Source: Sulfurospirillum diekertiae (GTDB lineage Bacteria > Campylobacterota > Campylobacteria > Campylobacterales > Sulfurospirillaceae). From it: 64,000 nt of DNA. Below, one piece after another: positions 27,055-35,745 of this stretch. The notes under the pieces were generated by a model. The model did no database searches. It was not told where the DNA came from and saw nothing but the letters and a program-made list of their open reading frames with translations. Location: NCBI RefSeq assembly GCF_011769985.2, contig NZ_CP039734.2, positions 124,001-188,000 of the forward strand, given 5' to 3'. Each line of letters begins with the position of its first letter. Within the stretch, counting starts at the first letter, position 1. A program made the translations under genes and the position numbers.

Positions 27055-27559
27055 AACATTGGCTTTTATTGCATTAGCGGCTCTTGTCGTGATCATTTTT
27101 TTAATGGTGTATATTCGCGATGTTGAGGTCAATAAAAAGTTGCTCATTTATGAAAAAAGCATTGAAGAATTGAACTACCAAAATCATGTCCTCAATAAAA
27201 CATTAGGTGAATTAACTTCTGCTGCAAAAGAGCCTGCTGTAGATATGAAAGCACTTGAAAGTAAGATATTGGGACGTGTAAAAGAAGAGATTCAGCAAAG
27301 TGTTTTTCCTCTGGTTGGATCGCTTAAGGATGTTGAAAAAATTATGCAAAATTTTCGGGATGAACAAAGTTCTCGTATTGATCGTTTGGAGAGTCGAACG
27401 AAAGAGATGAGCTTTGCTTCTTCTTCACCTTCAAGTTCCAATGAAAAAGTGATCGTTTCGCAATATGCAAAAGGTAGAAGTGAAGCAGAGATTGCTAAAG
27501 ATTTGCGTATTGGTATTGGCGAAGTGGATTTAGTCTTAAAATTGGCTAATTTGAAATAG
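27044..27559 (+). CDS. Membrane-anchored coiled-coil protein with C-terminal helix-turn-helix-like tail
   Basis: A 171-residue protein with one N-terminal transmembrane helix (TLAFIALAALVVIIFLMVYI), then a long coiled coil (about residues 25-125), a Ser-rich linker (SFASSSPSSSN) and a C-terminal segment AKGRSEAEIAKDLRIGIGEVDLVLKLA that looks like a small helix-turn-helix. Comparable small proteins occur near ubiA-type genes in Campylobacter, as I recall, without known function. GGAAATCAAA precedes the ATG inside the upstream gene. It is followed by the 28-bp palindrome. Confidence 0.7.
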   Translation: MSIETLAFIALAALVVIIFLMVYIRDVEVNKKLLIYEKSIEELNYQNHVLNKTLGELTSAAKEPAVDMKALESKILGRVKEEIQQSVFPLVGSLKDVEKIMQNFRDEQSSRIDRLESRTKEMSFASSSPSSSNEKVIVSQYAKGRSEAEIAKDLRIGIGEVDLVLKLANLK

Positions 27560-27574
27560 TGTTCTTGCAAAATT

Positions 27575-27602
27575 CAAACGGCTTTACATGTAAAGCCGTT
27601 TG
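27575..27602. terminator. 28-bp perfect palindrome between convergent genes, likely bidirectional terminator
   Basis: The left arm CAAACGGCTTTACA (27575-27588) is the exact reverse complement of the right arm TGTAAAGCCGTTTG (27589-27602). As RNA it folds to a 12-bp stem with a CATG loop. Its centre is a perfect copy of the iterated TTTACATGTAAA. It sits between the stops of two convergent genes (27559 and 27609), the usual place for a shared terminator, although the T tract is short on either side. Confidence 0.7.
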
Positions 27603-27608
27603 AGTGAC

Positions 27609-29057
27609 TTATTTTCTCGTAGAACGACACTCTGAAGCGGATTCTTGAATCATTTGATCTAGTAATCCAAAGAGCGTTGTACTGGCATTTTCCATCTTTT
27701 TAAAATTATTGATAAAGAATGCAATAGTATCGGCATTGTAACCATTTTGAAGGTGTTGTATATTTTCAGCAACGCATTCATGCACAGTTTTATGTGGTTC
27801 AGCAAGTAAGGTATACGCTTTGGTACTATGAAAACGCTCTTTTGTTATATCTTCTTGATACCATTTCCCCAGTCTACAATTTTCATGATTCGCAAAATTG
27901 GCATCTGTTTTTTCATTCAATACAGCAGAGTACGCATTGGTTTTATAAACGATGTGATCGATTTTGGCAAGAATAGTAAAGATTTTATTTTCAAGTTTAT
28001 AAGAGATATCCGCAGTATCATTTGCATCTTTGTTGAAGGCACGAAGCGCATCTTCAAAATGAATAACATTTTCACCGCTACTGTTGGCAATCGTGCTAAT
28101 ACGATCAGAATTGGAGTGAATACCATTTGTTTCTTGTTGTAAGGTTTGAATGGTCATGGCAATCTCTTGTGTTGCTTTTTGGGTACGTTCTGCTAATTTG
28201 CGTACTTCATCGGCAACAACGGCAAATCCACGTCCATGTTCACCCGCGCGCGCAGCTTCAATAGCTGCATTAAGTGCTAAAAGATTGGTTTGGTCGGCAA
28301 TGTCTTTAATAAGGTTGACTACAGAAGATATTTCTGAAGTGCGTTCACTGAGCGACGTAATAGCTTCATTGGTACTGGTGAGAAGCTCTAAAAGCTCCTG
28401 AATCCCTGATGAGAGTGCTGAAACTGTATCTAAGCTATCATTTGATTTTTCAGCTGTCATATTTGAAACTTTGGTAATTTGCGTCATCTCTTTTATGCTA
28501 TTAGAAAGGTCTTGCTGAATGCGTAAAACACCGTTATTTCCATTTCCAAGGTCTGAAAATGCTGAAGAGAGAACACCTCTTGCTTTACCTTTTTGCCCTT
28601 CTATAATGCCTTTAACACCTTCTGAAATGTAGTGTGCATTGATGGCAAAAAGGCCACGGAAGCCTTCATTAAAGATATTGCGATAAGTTTTACCTTGACT
28701 GGCAGATTCGATGGCTGTTTTAGTTTCTCTCATCAAGGCTTCCATCTGATCAAGAAGGTCATTAATTTCTAAAGCAATTTTGCCCATGGGTTTATTGGGA
28801 TCGACATTAACAACACGAGGTTCTAAATTACCATGAGCTGCCTCACGAATGACTTTCAAAGTTTTTTCATAGAGTTCAGTATCACATTCCATTCTCTTTC
28901 GACTTCCAAAAAAAGAACCTGCCGCAACACCAAATAGAAGTGATGATGTGACAATACCTTCTGTAGCATTCGCATAATAAGTTCCTATTCCAATACCAAG
29001 AAGTAGAGCAAAAAGAACCAGTTTATAATCGTTGCAACGTGTTAGAAAATTCTTCAT
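27609..29057 (-). CDS. Methyl-accepting chemotaxis-type transducer, CetA-like, with C-terminal CZB domain
   Basis: The 482-residue protein starts with a hydrophobic hairpin (residues 13-48) and almost no periplasmic loop, then a HAMP-like linker and the signalling domain with the conserved tip [30 protein letters not shown] (about residue 270). The C-terminal 90 residues have the CZB zinc-binding pattern: [12 protein letters not shown] followed by HKTVHECV. It pairs with an upstream PAS protein gene overlapping by 35 bases, the arrangement of CetB/CetA, the split Aer energy-taxis receptor of Campylobacter. CetA itself is not known to me to carry CZB, so this may be a related variant. Confidence 0.85.
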   Translation of the reverse strand: MKNFLTRCNDYKLVLFALLLGIGIGTYYANATEGIVTSSLLFGVAAGSFFGSRKRMECDTELYEKTLKVIREAAHGNLEPRVVNVDPNKPMGKIALEINDLLDQMEALMRETKTAIESASQGKTYRNIFNEGFRGLFAINAHYISEGVKGIIEGQKGKARGVLSSAFSDLGNGNNGVLRIQQDLSNSIKEMTQITKVSNMTAEKSNDSLDTVSALSSGIQELLELLTSTNEAITSLSERTSEISSVVNLIKDIADQTNLLALNAAIEAARAGEHGRGFAVVADEVRKLAERTQKATQEIAMTIQTLQQETNGIHSNSDRISTIANSSGENVIHFEDALRAFNKDANDTADISYKLENKIFTILAKIDHIVYKTNAYSAVLNEKTDANFANHENCRLGKWYQEDITKERFHSTKAYTLLAEPHKTVHECVAENIQHLQNGYNADTIAFFINNFKKMENASTTLFGLLDQMIQESASECRSTRK

Positions 29058-29535
29058 AACTGACTCCTTTTTGATTTAATAGATCGGTGAGATAGGCAGA
29101 AGAAGCTTCCATGCTACCTGTCTTTTCAAGCTCTAATAATTTGGCATACAGCGGTTCAATAACTTGAAGTGCTTTAGGATTGGCTTTTCGTCTTACCGAG
29201 TAATAGCCAATAATACTTCCTGATTGATCGATTGAGGCCGTTATGTTTGCATAGACCCAATAATGCCCCCCGTCAAAGCTTAGATTTTTGACATAGGCAA
29301 AAATTTCTTCTTTATTTTTGACTTTATCCCATAAAAGTTTGAAAATAATACGAGGCATATCGGGATGGCGGATGATATTATGCGGTTTACCAAGAATATC
29401 TTGTTCACTCGCGCCCACAATTTTGATGAAAGGTTCATTGCAGTAAGTAATTTTGCCATGGGTATCTGTTTTAGAAACCAAAAACGCATCAGCACTTACA
29501 CTGTGTTCCTTGTTATTGGGGATAGGCTTTTGCAT
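29023..29535 (-). CDS. PAS-domain energy taxis sensor, CetB-like
   Basis: A 170-residue cytosolic protein. Residues 15-120 form an Aer-type PAS domain: [34 protein letters not shown], then [33 protein letters not shown]. The RHPDMP and GGHYWV motifs are characteristic of FAD-binding Aer/CetB PAS domains that sense redox state. It lacks a signalling domain and would act through the transducer encoded just downstream. The start is ATG with AAAGGAG upstream. The divergent moaA gene lies 127 bases away. Confidence 0.85.
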   Translation of the reverse strand: MQKPIPNNKEHSVSADAFLVSKTDTHGKITYCNEPFIKIVGASEQDILGKPHNIIRHPDMPRIIFKLLWDKVKNKEEIFAYVKNLSFDGGHYWVYANITASIDQSGSIIGYYSVRRKANPKALQVIEPLYAKLLELEKTGSMEASSAYLTDLLNQKGVSYEEFSNTLQRL

Positions 29536-29625
29536 ACCTAAACTCCTTTGAGAGGTTTCTTAAGATAATGTAAGATAATTTTATCCCAATACTTTTTAAA
29601 AATAGCTTCAAAGTGACATTTTGTG

Positions 29626-29631
29626 TATAAT
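29626..29631 (+). promoter_or_regulatory. -10 box (TATAAT) of moaA
   Basis: TGTATAATGC lies 31 bases before the moaA ATG, a good extended -10. A clear -35 is not visible. The divergent PAS gene has an AT-rich stretch (TTACATTATCT on the minus strand) that could be its own promoter. Confidence 0.5.
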
Positions 29632-29662
29632 GCTTTTTTGACTTAATAGGAAGAGGGGAAAA

Positions 29663-30631
29663 ATGCTGATAGATGGATTTGGAAGGAATGTGACGTACCT
29701 TAGGATTTCAGTCACGGAACGATGTAATTTTAGATGTCAGTATTGTATGCCTGAAAAGCCTTTTTCATGGGTACCCAAAGAGAACTTACTCAATTTTGAA
29801 GAGCTGTTTTTATTTGTCAAAGTTGCTATTGATGAGGGAATAACAAAAATTCGTATTACCGGAGGCGAGCCTCTTTTGCGGACGGATTTGGACAAATTTA
29901 TCGCGATGATCAATCACCATAAAAGCGGACTCGATCTAGCCCTCACCACAAATGGTTTTTTACTCAAAGATGCTGCACAAAAACTTAAAAATGCGGGACT
30001 TCAGCGTGTTAACATCTCGCTTGATAGCCTTAAAGCAGATGTCGCTGCAAAAATGGCACAAAAAGATGTCTTAGCTAAAGTGCAAGCGGGGATTGAAGAG
30101 GCACTTAAAGTTGGGCTCAAAGTCAAAATCAATATGGTTCCCATTCAAGGAATCAATGCAGGTGAAGTTTTAGATGTTCTTGAGTACGCTAAAGAGCGTG
30201 GAATGTCGATTCGTTTTATTGAATACATGGAAAACACCCACGCGAAAGAGCAACTCAAAGGTTTAAGTGGCGATGAAGTACAAGCAATCATTGCCCAAAA
30301 ATATCACTTTAAAGCGATCGGACGCGTAGGGCCTAGCCCTGCGCACCTATTTGAGTTGGATGATGGCTATGTCTTTGGTATTATTGATCCGCATAAGCAT
30401 GATTTCTGTGAAGATTGTAACCGTATTCGCCTTACCGCAGAGGGTATGTTGATTCCTTGTCTCTATTTTGATGAGGCGATGAGCATTAAAGATGCGGTTC
30501 ATAAGGGTGATGTTGCGGGAGCTGCCGAGATTTTAAAAGAGGTATTACGTAATAAGCCTGAAAAAAATAAGTGGAGCGACGATGATCAAAATGAGACATC
30601 AACGCGCGCTTTTTACGAAACAGGTGGATGA
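29663..30631 (+). CDS. moaA: GTP 3',8-cyclase (molybdenum cofactor biosynthesis protein A)
   Basis: The 322-residue radical SAM enzyme makes the first intermediate of molybdopterin synthesis from GTP. The SAM cluster is C21-x3-C25-x2-C28 (CNFRCQYC), followed by ITGGEPLLR; the second cluster uses [18 protein letters not shown] near residues 251-268. The C-terminus ends in Gly-Gly, as required for activity in this family. AGGAAGAGGGG precedes the ATG. Its 3' end overlaps that of the convergent moeA gene by 19 bases. Molybdenum cofactor fits the molybdoenzyme-rich respiration of such organisms (inference). Confidence 0.96.
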   Translation: MLIDGFGRNVTYLRISVTERCNFRCQYCMPEKPFSWVPKENLLNFEELFLFVKVAIDEGITKIRITGGEPLLRTDLDKFIAMINHHKSGLDLALTTNGFLLKDAAQKLKNAGLQRVNISLDSLKADVAAKMAQKDVLAKVQAGIEEALKVGLKVKINMVPIQGINAGEVLDVLEYAKERGMSIRFIEYMENTHAKEQLKGLSGDEVQAIIAQKYHFKAIGRVGPSPAHLFELDDGYVFGIIDPHKHDFCEDCNRIRLTAEGMLIPCLYFDEAMSIKDAVHKGDVAGAAEILKEVLRNKPEKNKWSDDDQNETSTRAFYETGG

Positions 30632-31767
30632 GTAAAATAGAAGAAGGGAATCTCTCTTCCCTCTTCAATGCTCTCTTGATCTTCCATAAGGGTATAACCA
30701 TTGCATTGGCTTAGGATATTGAGCCTTCCTGCCTCATAATAAGGGGCACATACAAAGTTTCTCCCATCGCTGTATCCTGGTATGGCACTCATACAATTAT
30801 CTTTACATGTAACACGTTTTTGATTGATGCAAGTAATAAAATCAGGAATAATGCACAGTTGATGTTGCAATTGTCTCAGGAGTGGAACTCCTAGCATCTC
30901 AAAACCGAGCATACATCCAAGGGGCAGACCAGGAAGATGTAAAATAGGTTTGTTCTCAAGTAAAGAGAGTGCACTAGGTTTGGCTGGAGCAATGCGTACA
31001 TGATGGAAAAGCGGTGTTAGTGTCTTTGTCTCCAATAAATAACGCATTGCATCATGCCGGCTCATCGCTCCAGTCGTAATCACACAGTCTGATTTTTGAA
31101 CGAGTGCCTTTAATCTTTCTAAAATTTTTGTTTCATTTTCCTCACAAATTTCAATTTCATCCACTTTCCCACCCAGTTCAATAATCCTTGCTGCTAAACT
31201 CATCGCATTTGAGTTGTGAATTTCACCCGAGGCGAGTTGATTGCCTATGCTTAAGATGCTAACAGTCGTTTTTTGGAATGTTTTGATTTGAGTGATACCT
31301 TGTGAAGAGAGAGCTGTAATTTTTTGGGCACTAACACGTTCACATTTTTTAAGTAATAATTCACCTTTGGCGATGTCTTCACCCTCTTTTTTGATGTGCT
31401 GTGTTTGCGTTACATGTAAAGGAATTTTGATGCAATTTTCTTGCTCCAACACGACATCTTCTTCCGCAATAATGGTATCAGCTCCTTCAGGAATTCTCTC
31501 GCCTGTGGATAAACTCACTCCATAACCCAAAGGAATAGGGTTTGGATAGGGAGGTGAGAGTAGGGTATAAACTGTTTTATCCACAGAAAAAGCGATACCA
31601 TAACCCTCTTTAAGACTCATTGGATATTTGGGAAGTGCAAATTTAGCATAAACATCGGCACTTGCAATACGATTAATTGCCTTAAGAAGAGGCAATGTTT
31701 TGTTTACATGTAAAGGTTTGATGTGCGTCTGAATAATCTTTAGCGCTTCTTGATAAGAAATAGGCAT
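30613..31767 (-). CDS. moeA: Molybdopterin molybdenumtransferase
   Basis: A 384-residue protein of the MoeA family, which inserts molybdate into adenylated molybdopterin. Seen are the substrate segment [12 protein letters not shown] (family usually PxSxxDGYA; here the Asp is Glu), the GEDIAKGE motif, [30 protein letters not shown] and the [12 protein letters not shown] motif. Several are divergent (GAMS for GGxS), so specificity or activity may differ, for example towards a MoeA paralogue. Three palindrome copies lie in the gene (30802, 31409, 31703). It shares the 3' end with moaA. Confidence 0.88.
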   Translation of the reverse strand: MPISYQEALKIIQTHIKPLHVNKTLPLLKAINRIASADVYAKFALPKYPMSLKEGYGIAFSVDKTVYTLLSPPYPNPIPLGYGVSLSTGERIPEGADTIIAEEDVVLEQENCIKIPLHVTQTQHIKKEGEDIAKGELLLKKCERVSAQKITALSSQGITQIKTFQKTTVSILSIGNQLASGEIHNSNAMSLAARIIELGGKVDEIEICEENETKILERLKALVQKSDCVITTGAMSRHDAMRYLLETKTLTPLFHHVRIAPAKPSALSLLENKPILHLPGLPLGCMLGFEMLGVPLLRQLQHQLCIIPDFITCINQKRVTCKDNCMSAIPGYSDGRNFVCAPYYEAGRLNILSQCNGYTLMEDQESIEEGREIPFFYFTHPPVS

Positions 31768-32871
31768 TTATGAACCTTGTGATTTATGGGGAATATTATA
31801 CTAAGAATGATAGAATTTTAGATTATTTTTGTGAAGGATTTTTCATCATGGATGAACTAATAAGACTATCAATCCAACTGCATTTGCTTTTCATCATTCT
31901 TTTAGTGGTATTAATTGGATTAAATATTTATCTTTTAAAAAGTGACAAAACATTTCTCAAACTTTCAAAAAGGCTTGAATTAATTGCCCCTCAATATTAC
32001 ATTGTACTCTCAGCTATTTTCTTTACGGGTATTATTGTGATGGCAGTCCAACAGTTTAACTTCTCTTTTTCTGTATGGATTATGATTTTAGTGTGGCTTC
32101 TTATCGTTGCTTTTGGTATCAGAGGGCATAAACTTTATAAAAAAATTGAGCGAACAGAAGAGTCTCAAAGTGCCTATAAGCACTATGCCATCAAAAAATA
32201 TAGCATAGATTTACTTGCTGTCATTGCGATAAGTATCCTTTTTTACATGGTACATTAAAATGCAATTTGTTTACCATCCCAATGCAGGTATTCAAACACT
32301 GAGTGTTGATGTAAGAGAGTATGAGCACATCTTTAAAGTACGGCGTATGAGTGTAGGCGAGAAGCTTCAGTGGCGCAATTTGGAAGATGTATTTCTTTAT
32401 GAATATGAAATTTCTAAGATAGGCAAAAAAGAAGCAGAACTTGATCTGATAGGCAAAAAAGAGTTACCACTTTTACCTTCAAAAATTTTACATGTAGGAT
32501 GGAGTATCATCGATCCCAAGATTATTGAAAAGACGCTTCCAATGCTCAATGAACTGGGAGTTTCTAAGATTAGTTTTGTCTACGCCGAATTTTCGCAAAA
32601 AAGTCACAAGCTTGATTTAGAGCGCATGAAACGAATTTTGATTAACTCATCCCAACAATGTGGACGTAGTTTACTGATGCAAATTGAAGTGCTTCCAACG
32701 CTACAAGACTATATAAAGGCATACCCTCAAAGCCATATCTTAGATTTTTCAGAAATAAAACTGAATGAGACTGAAAAAATTTCTTCCATCTTGATCGGAC
32801 CAGAGGGCGGTTTGAGTCAAAAAGAGCGAATGTTACTTCAAAATCAGTCAATTGTTGGTCTTACATGTAAC
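30802..32871. repeat. Cluster of five TTTACATGTAAA-type palindromes (moeA to rsmE)
   Basis: Copies occur at 30802-30813 (TTTACATGTAAC), 31409-31420 (GTTACATGTAAA), 31703-31714 (perfect), 32489-32496 (core, TTTACATGTAGG context) and 32860-32871 (CTTACATGTAAC). Three lie in moeA on the minus strand and two in rsmE on the plus strand, and all are coding. Because the motif is palindromic, strand does not matter. Confidence 0.88.
31848..32258 (+). CDS. Small integral membrane protein of unknown function
   Basis: A 136-residue protein with four hydrophobic helices and a basic loop between helix 3 and 4 (GIRGHKLYKKIERTEES). I start at ATG 31848, which has AAGGA nine bases upstream; an in-frame ATG at 31770 would add 26 polar residues that do not look like a membrane protein start. 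It sits just before rsmE with one base between, so the two are probably co-transcribed. No family is recognised. Confidence 0.75.
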   Translation: MDELIRLSIQLHLLFIILLVVLIGLNIYLLKSDKTFLKLSKRLELIAPQYYIVLSAIFFTGIIVMAVQQFNFSFSVWIMILVWLLIVAFGIRGHKLYKKIERTEESQSAYKHYAIKKYSIDLLAVIAISILFYMVH

Positions 32872-32928
32872 ACAATTTTACGAAGTGAAACGGCTGTTGT
32901 CGCTGCGGCTTCCAAAATATTGGCATGA
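32260..32928 (+). CDS. rsmE: 16S rRNA (uracil(1498)-N3)-methyltransferase
   Basis: A 222-residue SPOUT-fold methyltransferase that methylates U1498 in 16S rRNA. The N-terminal PUA-like domain includes HIFKVRRMSVGEKLQW. The SPOUT part has the knot motifs LIGPEGGLSQKE and LTCNTILRSETAVVAA (family: LGxRILRTETA), the latter changed to LTCN where a palindrome copy lies. Length is slightly shorter than E. coli RsmE. It starts one base after the small membrane protein gene. Confidence 0.93.
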   Translation: MQFVYHPNAGIQTLSVDVREYEHIFKVRRMSVGEKLQWRNLEDVFLYEYEISKIGKKEAELDLIGKKELPLLPSKILHVGWSIIDPKIIEKTLPMLNELGVSKISFVYAEFSQKSHKLDLERMKRILINSSQQCGRSLLMQIEVLPTLQDYIKAYPQSHILDFSEIKLNETEKISSILIGPEGGLSQKERMLLQNQSIVGLTCNTILRSETAVVAAASKILA

Positions 32929-32952
32929 CTTGAAATAATGAATCTTTTGTGC

Positions 32953-32985
32953 TATAATTTGCACCCTTTGGCAAGCTGTGCCAAA
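32953..32985 (+). promoter_or_regulatory. rpmE promoter and 5' leader hairpin
   Basis: TATAAT (32953-32958, with preceding TTGTGC) is a strong -10. A start near 32965 would place a perfect 7-bp hairpin, TTTGGCA/TGCCAAA with a 5-base loop (32967-32985), at the very 5' end of the L31 mRNA, followed by a 40-base AT-rich leader and AAGGAAAAA before the ATG. The hairpin could stabilise the mRNA or bind a regulator such as a ribosomal protein; no known leader family is recognised. Confidence 0.5.
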
Positions 32986-33025
32986 TAATAGATTTTATTT
33001 TTATGAATAATTAAGGAAAAACATT

Positions 33026-33226
33026 ATGAAAAAAGATATTCATCCTGAATATGTACCATGCGTTGTAACTTGTGCATGTGGAAATAGTTTTGAAACTATG
33101 TCTAACAAAGCCGAGTTAAGAATTGATATTTGTAGTTCATGCCACCCATTCTTCACGGGCAGTGAGAAGATAGTGGATGCTGCAGGTAGAGTTGAGAAAT
33201 TTAAGAAAAAATATAGCTTAAAATAG
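33026..33226 (+). CDS. rpmE: 50S ribosomal protein L31 (zinc-ribbon form)
   Basis: The 66-residue protein has the L31 layout [26 protein letters not shown] and [15 protein letters not shown]. The CxC and CxxC pairs give the zinc-binding (C+) form rather than the zinc-free paralogue. L31 is on the central protuberance of the large subunit. AAGGAAAAAC precedes the ATG. The downstream order rsmI, rlmB is the same as in Campylobacter jejuni as I recall. Confidence 0.97.
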   Translation: MKKDIHPEYVPCVVTCACGNSFETMSNKAELRIDICSSCHPFFTGSEKIVDAAGRVEKFKKKYSLK

Positions 33227-33238
33227 TTCTTAAAACCA

Positions 33239-34051
33239 TTGATCTATTTCATTCCTACCCCCATAGGAAACTTAGACGACATCTCCGTTAGAAGCCTTAA
33301 ACTTTTAGCGGAGTGTAAAACATTGTTCTGCGAAGACACCCGAATCACTAAAAGACTTCTTTCTCTTCTGGCTCAAAAACATAACCTTGAATTTCAAATT
33401 AAAAACTTTATTTCCATGCATTCACATAACGAAGATACTGTTTTATCCACTATTGATAAAAAAATATTTGAAGAGACTGTGGGGTATCTTAGCGATGCAG
33501 GAATGCCTGGCGTTAGTGATCCAGGGGCTGCTCTAGTGCGCTTTTGCCAAAACAATGCACTCTCCTATGAAATTCTTCCAGGAGCGAATGCAGCCTTACT
33601 CGCATATGTTACAAGTGGTATTGAAACGCATCAGTTCTTGTTTTATGGCTTTTTGTCCCACAAAGGCATGGACCGCCAAAATGAGCTGTTTGAAGCACTC
33701 AATTCTCCTTATGCTGTTATTGTGTATGAATCTCCGCATCGTATTGAAAAACTTTTTGAAGAGTTAGCACAGTTTGCACCTAATCGTCAAATATTTGCGA
33801 TTAAAGAGGCAACGAAATTGTACGAAAAACGTTTTTTAGGAACAGCTCTTGAAGTGCAAGAAGCATCCAAAAAAGCCAATCTCAAGGGAGAATGGGTGAT
33901 TGTCATTGCACCTGAAATTCACCAAGGTGGTGAAGCCATCACTAAAGAAGATTTGATTGATCTCGACTTACCTCCTAAACAAAAGGCAAAACTCCTTTCG
34001 AAACTGACAGGCGAGAGTATTAAAGAGTGGTACACGAAACTTCAAAATTAA
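33239..34051 (+). CDS. rsmI: 16S rRNA (cytidine(1402)-2'-O)-methyltransferase
   Basis: The 270-residue protein is a tetrapyrrole-methylase-fold enzyme that 2'-O-methylates C1402. Diagnostic stretches are FIPTPIGNLDDISVRSLKLL at the N-terminus, CEDTRITKRLL, VGYLSDAGMPGVSDPGAALV and ILPGANAALLAYVTSG, then FYGFLSHKG and YESPHRIEKLFEEL. The start codon is TTG, 12 bases after rpmE, with no good ribosome site; translation may be coupled. Size matches the family. Confidence 0.94.
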   Translation: MIYFIPTPIGNLDDISVRSLKLLAECKTLFCEDTRITKRLLSLLAQKHNLEFQIKNFISMHSHNEDTVLSTIDKKIFEETVGYLSDAGMPGVSDPGAALVRFCQNNALSYEILPGANAALLAYVTSGIETHQFLFYGFLSHKGMDRQNELFEALNSPYAVIVYESPHRIEKLFEELAQFAPNRQIFAIKEATKLYEKRFLGTALEVQEASKKANLKGEWVIVIAPEIHQGGEAITKEDLIDLDLPPKQKAKLLSKLTGESIKEWYTKLQN

Positions 34052-34129
34052 TATCTCTATTTTGTTACATGGAATCTCCTAAAAATCGTGTTTTATAGTA
34101 AAACTAGTATTATTTTAAGCCAGTTTGGA

Positions 34130-34135
34130 TACAAT
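34130..34135 (+). promoter_or_regulatory. -10-like box (TACAAT) of the rlmB-type gene, possibly leaderless
   Basis: TACAAT lies seven bases before the ATG at 34143. As at pflA, this would start the transcript at or next to the start codon, and no ribosome-binding site is visible upstream. The gap from rsmI is 91 bases, with room for an independent promoter. -35 support is weak. Confidence 0.4.
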
Positions 34136-34142
34136 ATTTGCC

Positions 34143-34826
34143 ATGATAATCTATGGAAAACAACTCTTTTTACATCTGTTAAATCACTATCCTTCAAGGA
34201 TCGAGACGGTATTCTTACCCAAGAAGTGTGACCCTAAGCTTTTTTCACAAATCGCGCGTGTCACACAAAATATCTGTACGATTGATGAGCGAAAAGCACA
34301 AGCCTTGTGTCATGGTGGAAACCATCAAGGTTTTATTGCGGAGATTAAAGATCTTGAACTTGTTCCGTTTAACGAAATCAAGCAGGGCTCTTTTTTGGTG
34401 ATTTTAGACGAAGTAACGGATGTAGGCAATATTGGTGCTATTGTCCGTAGTGCCTATGCGTTTGGAGCAGACGGTTTAATTTTAAGCGGTATGAAAACCT
34501 GTAACTTGGAGGCAATTTTACGTACGAGTAGTGCCGCAGCATTTGAATTACCGATTGCATTATGCCCTTCCACACGTGATATGCTCAACGAACTGAAACA
34601 GATAGGGTTCACACTCTATGGCGCAGACATGGGTGGTGTAGATGTTAAAGAAGTGACTTTCGCACCTAAACGTGTTTTGATTATGGGAAGCGAAGGAAAG
34701 GGTTTATCGCCTAAAGTAAAAGAGCGATTAGATACAGTAGTTTCAATCAAAATGGCAAGAGCATTTGACTCTTTAAATGTGAGTGCAGCAGCTGCTGTAC
34801 TGTGTGATAGGATTGCCAATGGATAA
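34143..34826 (+). CDS. rlmB: SpoU/TrmH-family rRNA methyltransferase (RlmB-type)
   Basis: A 227-residue 2'-O-methyltransferase. The N-terminal substrate-binding part (MIIYGKQLFLHLL...HGGNHQGFIAEI) leads to the SPOUT motifs: VILDEVTDVGNIGAIVRSAYAFGADGLIL, LIMGSEGKGLSPKV and DSLNVSAAAAVLCDRI. These match the family that methylates G2251 of 23S rRNA; other targets are possible. I start at ATG 34143; the in-frame TTG at 34125 has no ribosome site. It overlaps the next gene by eight bases. Confidence 0.88.
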   Translation: MIIYGKQLFLHLLNHYPSRIETVFLPKKCDPKLFSQIARVTQNICTIDERKAQALCHGGNHQGFIAEIKDLELVPFNEIKQGSFLVILDEVTDVGNIGAIVRSAYAFGADGLILSGMKTCNLEAILRTSSAAAFELPIALCPSTRDMLNELKQIGFTLYGADMGGVDVKEVTFAPKRVLIMGSEGKGLSPKVKERLDTVVSIKMARAFDSLNVSAAAAVLCDRIANG

Positions 34827-35745
34827 TGATATCAGGGTCTTAGAAAAAATTGGTTTGCAAGAGGTTTGTAAAAGAACCCACATTGAAGTCAAGCAACTAG
34901 AGTATATGATCAACAATCAATATGACAAACTCAATAAAATTAACACATTAGGTTTTGTGAAAATTCTTTCTCGTGAGTATAAGCTTGATTTAACCGATTG
35001 GCTTGAAGGATTTTACGATTACTGGGCTGCACATAAAGCGGAAGATGAGTCTCACAAAGAGAAAATATTTATTCATGTTAAAAGTGATCGACCTTATAAA
35101 AAAGGAGCATGGATTTTTTTAGTGTTGGTTTTAATATCAGGAATTTTTGCTCTTTTCTCAATTTTTAAAATAGATATTAATTTTGACATTATGAATCTTC
35201 TTGATAAAACAAAAGTAGAAACTAATCAAACCAGTGCTTTCCAAAGTACTCCAGTCGTGCAAGCAACGGCCACTTCTTTGGGTGTTAAGGTGGAAGAACG
35301 CGTTGTTGATACCAATAGTAGTAACAGCACGACAGAAGCCGTTGTTGTGAGTATTGATGAAAACTTGACTCGTAAAACAGAAGCTAATGATACGAATAGT
35401 ACGGGTTCTTCACCCCTACCAACACTGATTGAAAGCAACACAACGTTGGTGAAAGATATCCCTAAAAACAGTGCAATTATGATTCCAACTAAGCGTATTT
35501 GGGTTGGTTTTGTGAATCTTGAGACCTTTACACGTAAAGAAAGCACAAGTGATCAAAATATCACTATTGATTTAACAAAACGTCAAATTATCAAAACGGG
35601 GAATGGCTTTTTTAAACTCTCTTACGATGGGAGTGTGGAAGACTTTACCGAACAAGGATCAACGCGTTTTTTAGTTGAAGAGGGAACAATGAAAAAGATT
35701 TCCGAAGAAAAATTTATAGAGCTTAATCGAGGCAAAAATTGGTGA
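34819..35745 (+). CDS. Single-pass membrane protein with N-terminal helical domain, unknown function
   Basis: A 308-residue protein. The cytosolic N-terminus (IRVLEKIGLQEVCKRTHIEVKQLEYMI) looks like a small helix-turn-helix, as in RodZ-type proteins. One transmembrane helix (GAWIFLVLVLISGIFALFSIF, about residue 105) follows, then a Thr/Ser/Asn-rich spacer (residues 140-215) and a C-terminal periplasmic beta-rich domain (KRIWVGFVNLETFTRK to the end). A comparable membrane protein gene stands at this place in Campylobacter. ATG 34819 follows AGGA and overlaps rlmB. It overlaps the next gene by four bases (GTGA), suggesting a pair acting across the envelope. Confidence 0.7.
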   Translation: MDNDIRVLEKIGLQEVCKRTHIEVKQLEYMINNQYDKLNKINTLGFVKILSREYKLDLTDWLEGFYDYWAAHKAEDESHKEKIFIHVKSDRPYKKGAWIFLVLVLISGIFALFSIFKIDINFDIMNLLDKTKVETNQTSAFQSTPVVQATATSLGVKVEERVVDTNSSNSTTEAVVVSIDENLTRKTEANDTNSTGSSPLPTLIESNTTLVKDIPKNSAIMIPTKRIWVGFVNLETFTRKESTSDQNITIDLTKRQIIKTGNGFFKLSYDGSVEDFTEQGSTRFLVEEGTMKKISEEKFIELNRGKNW

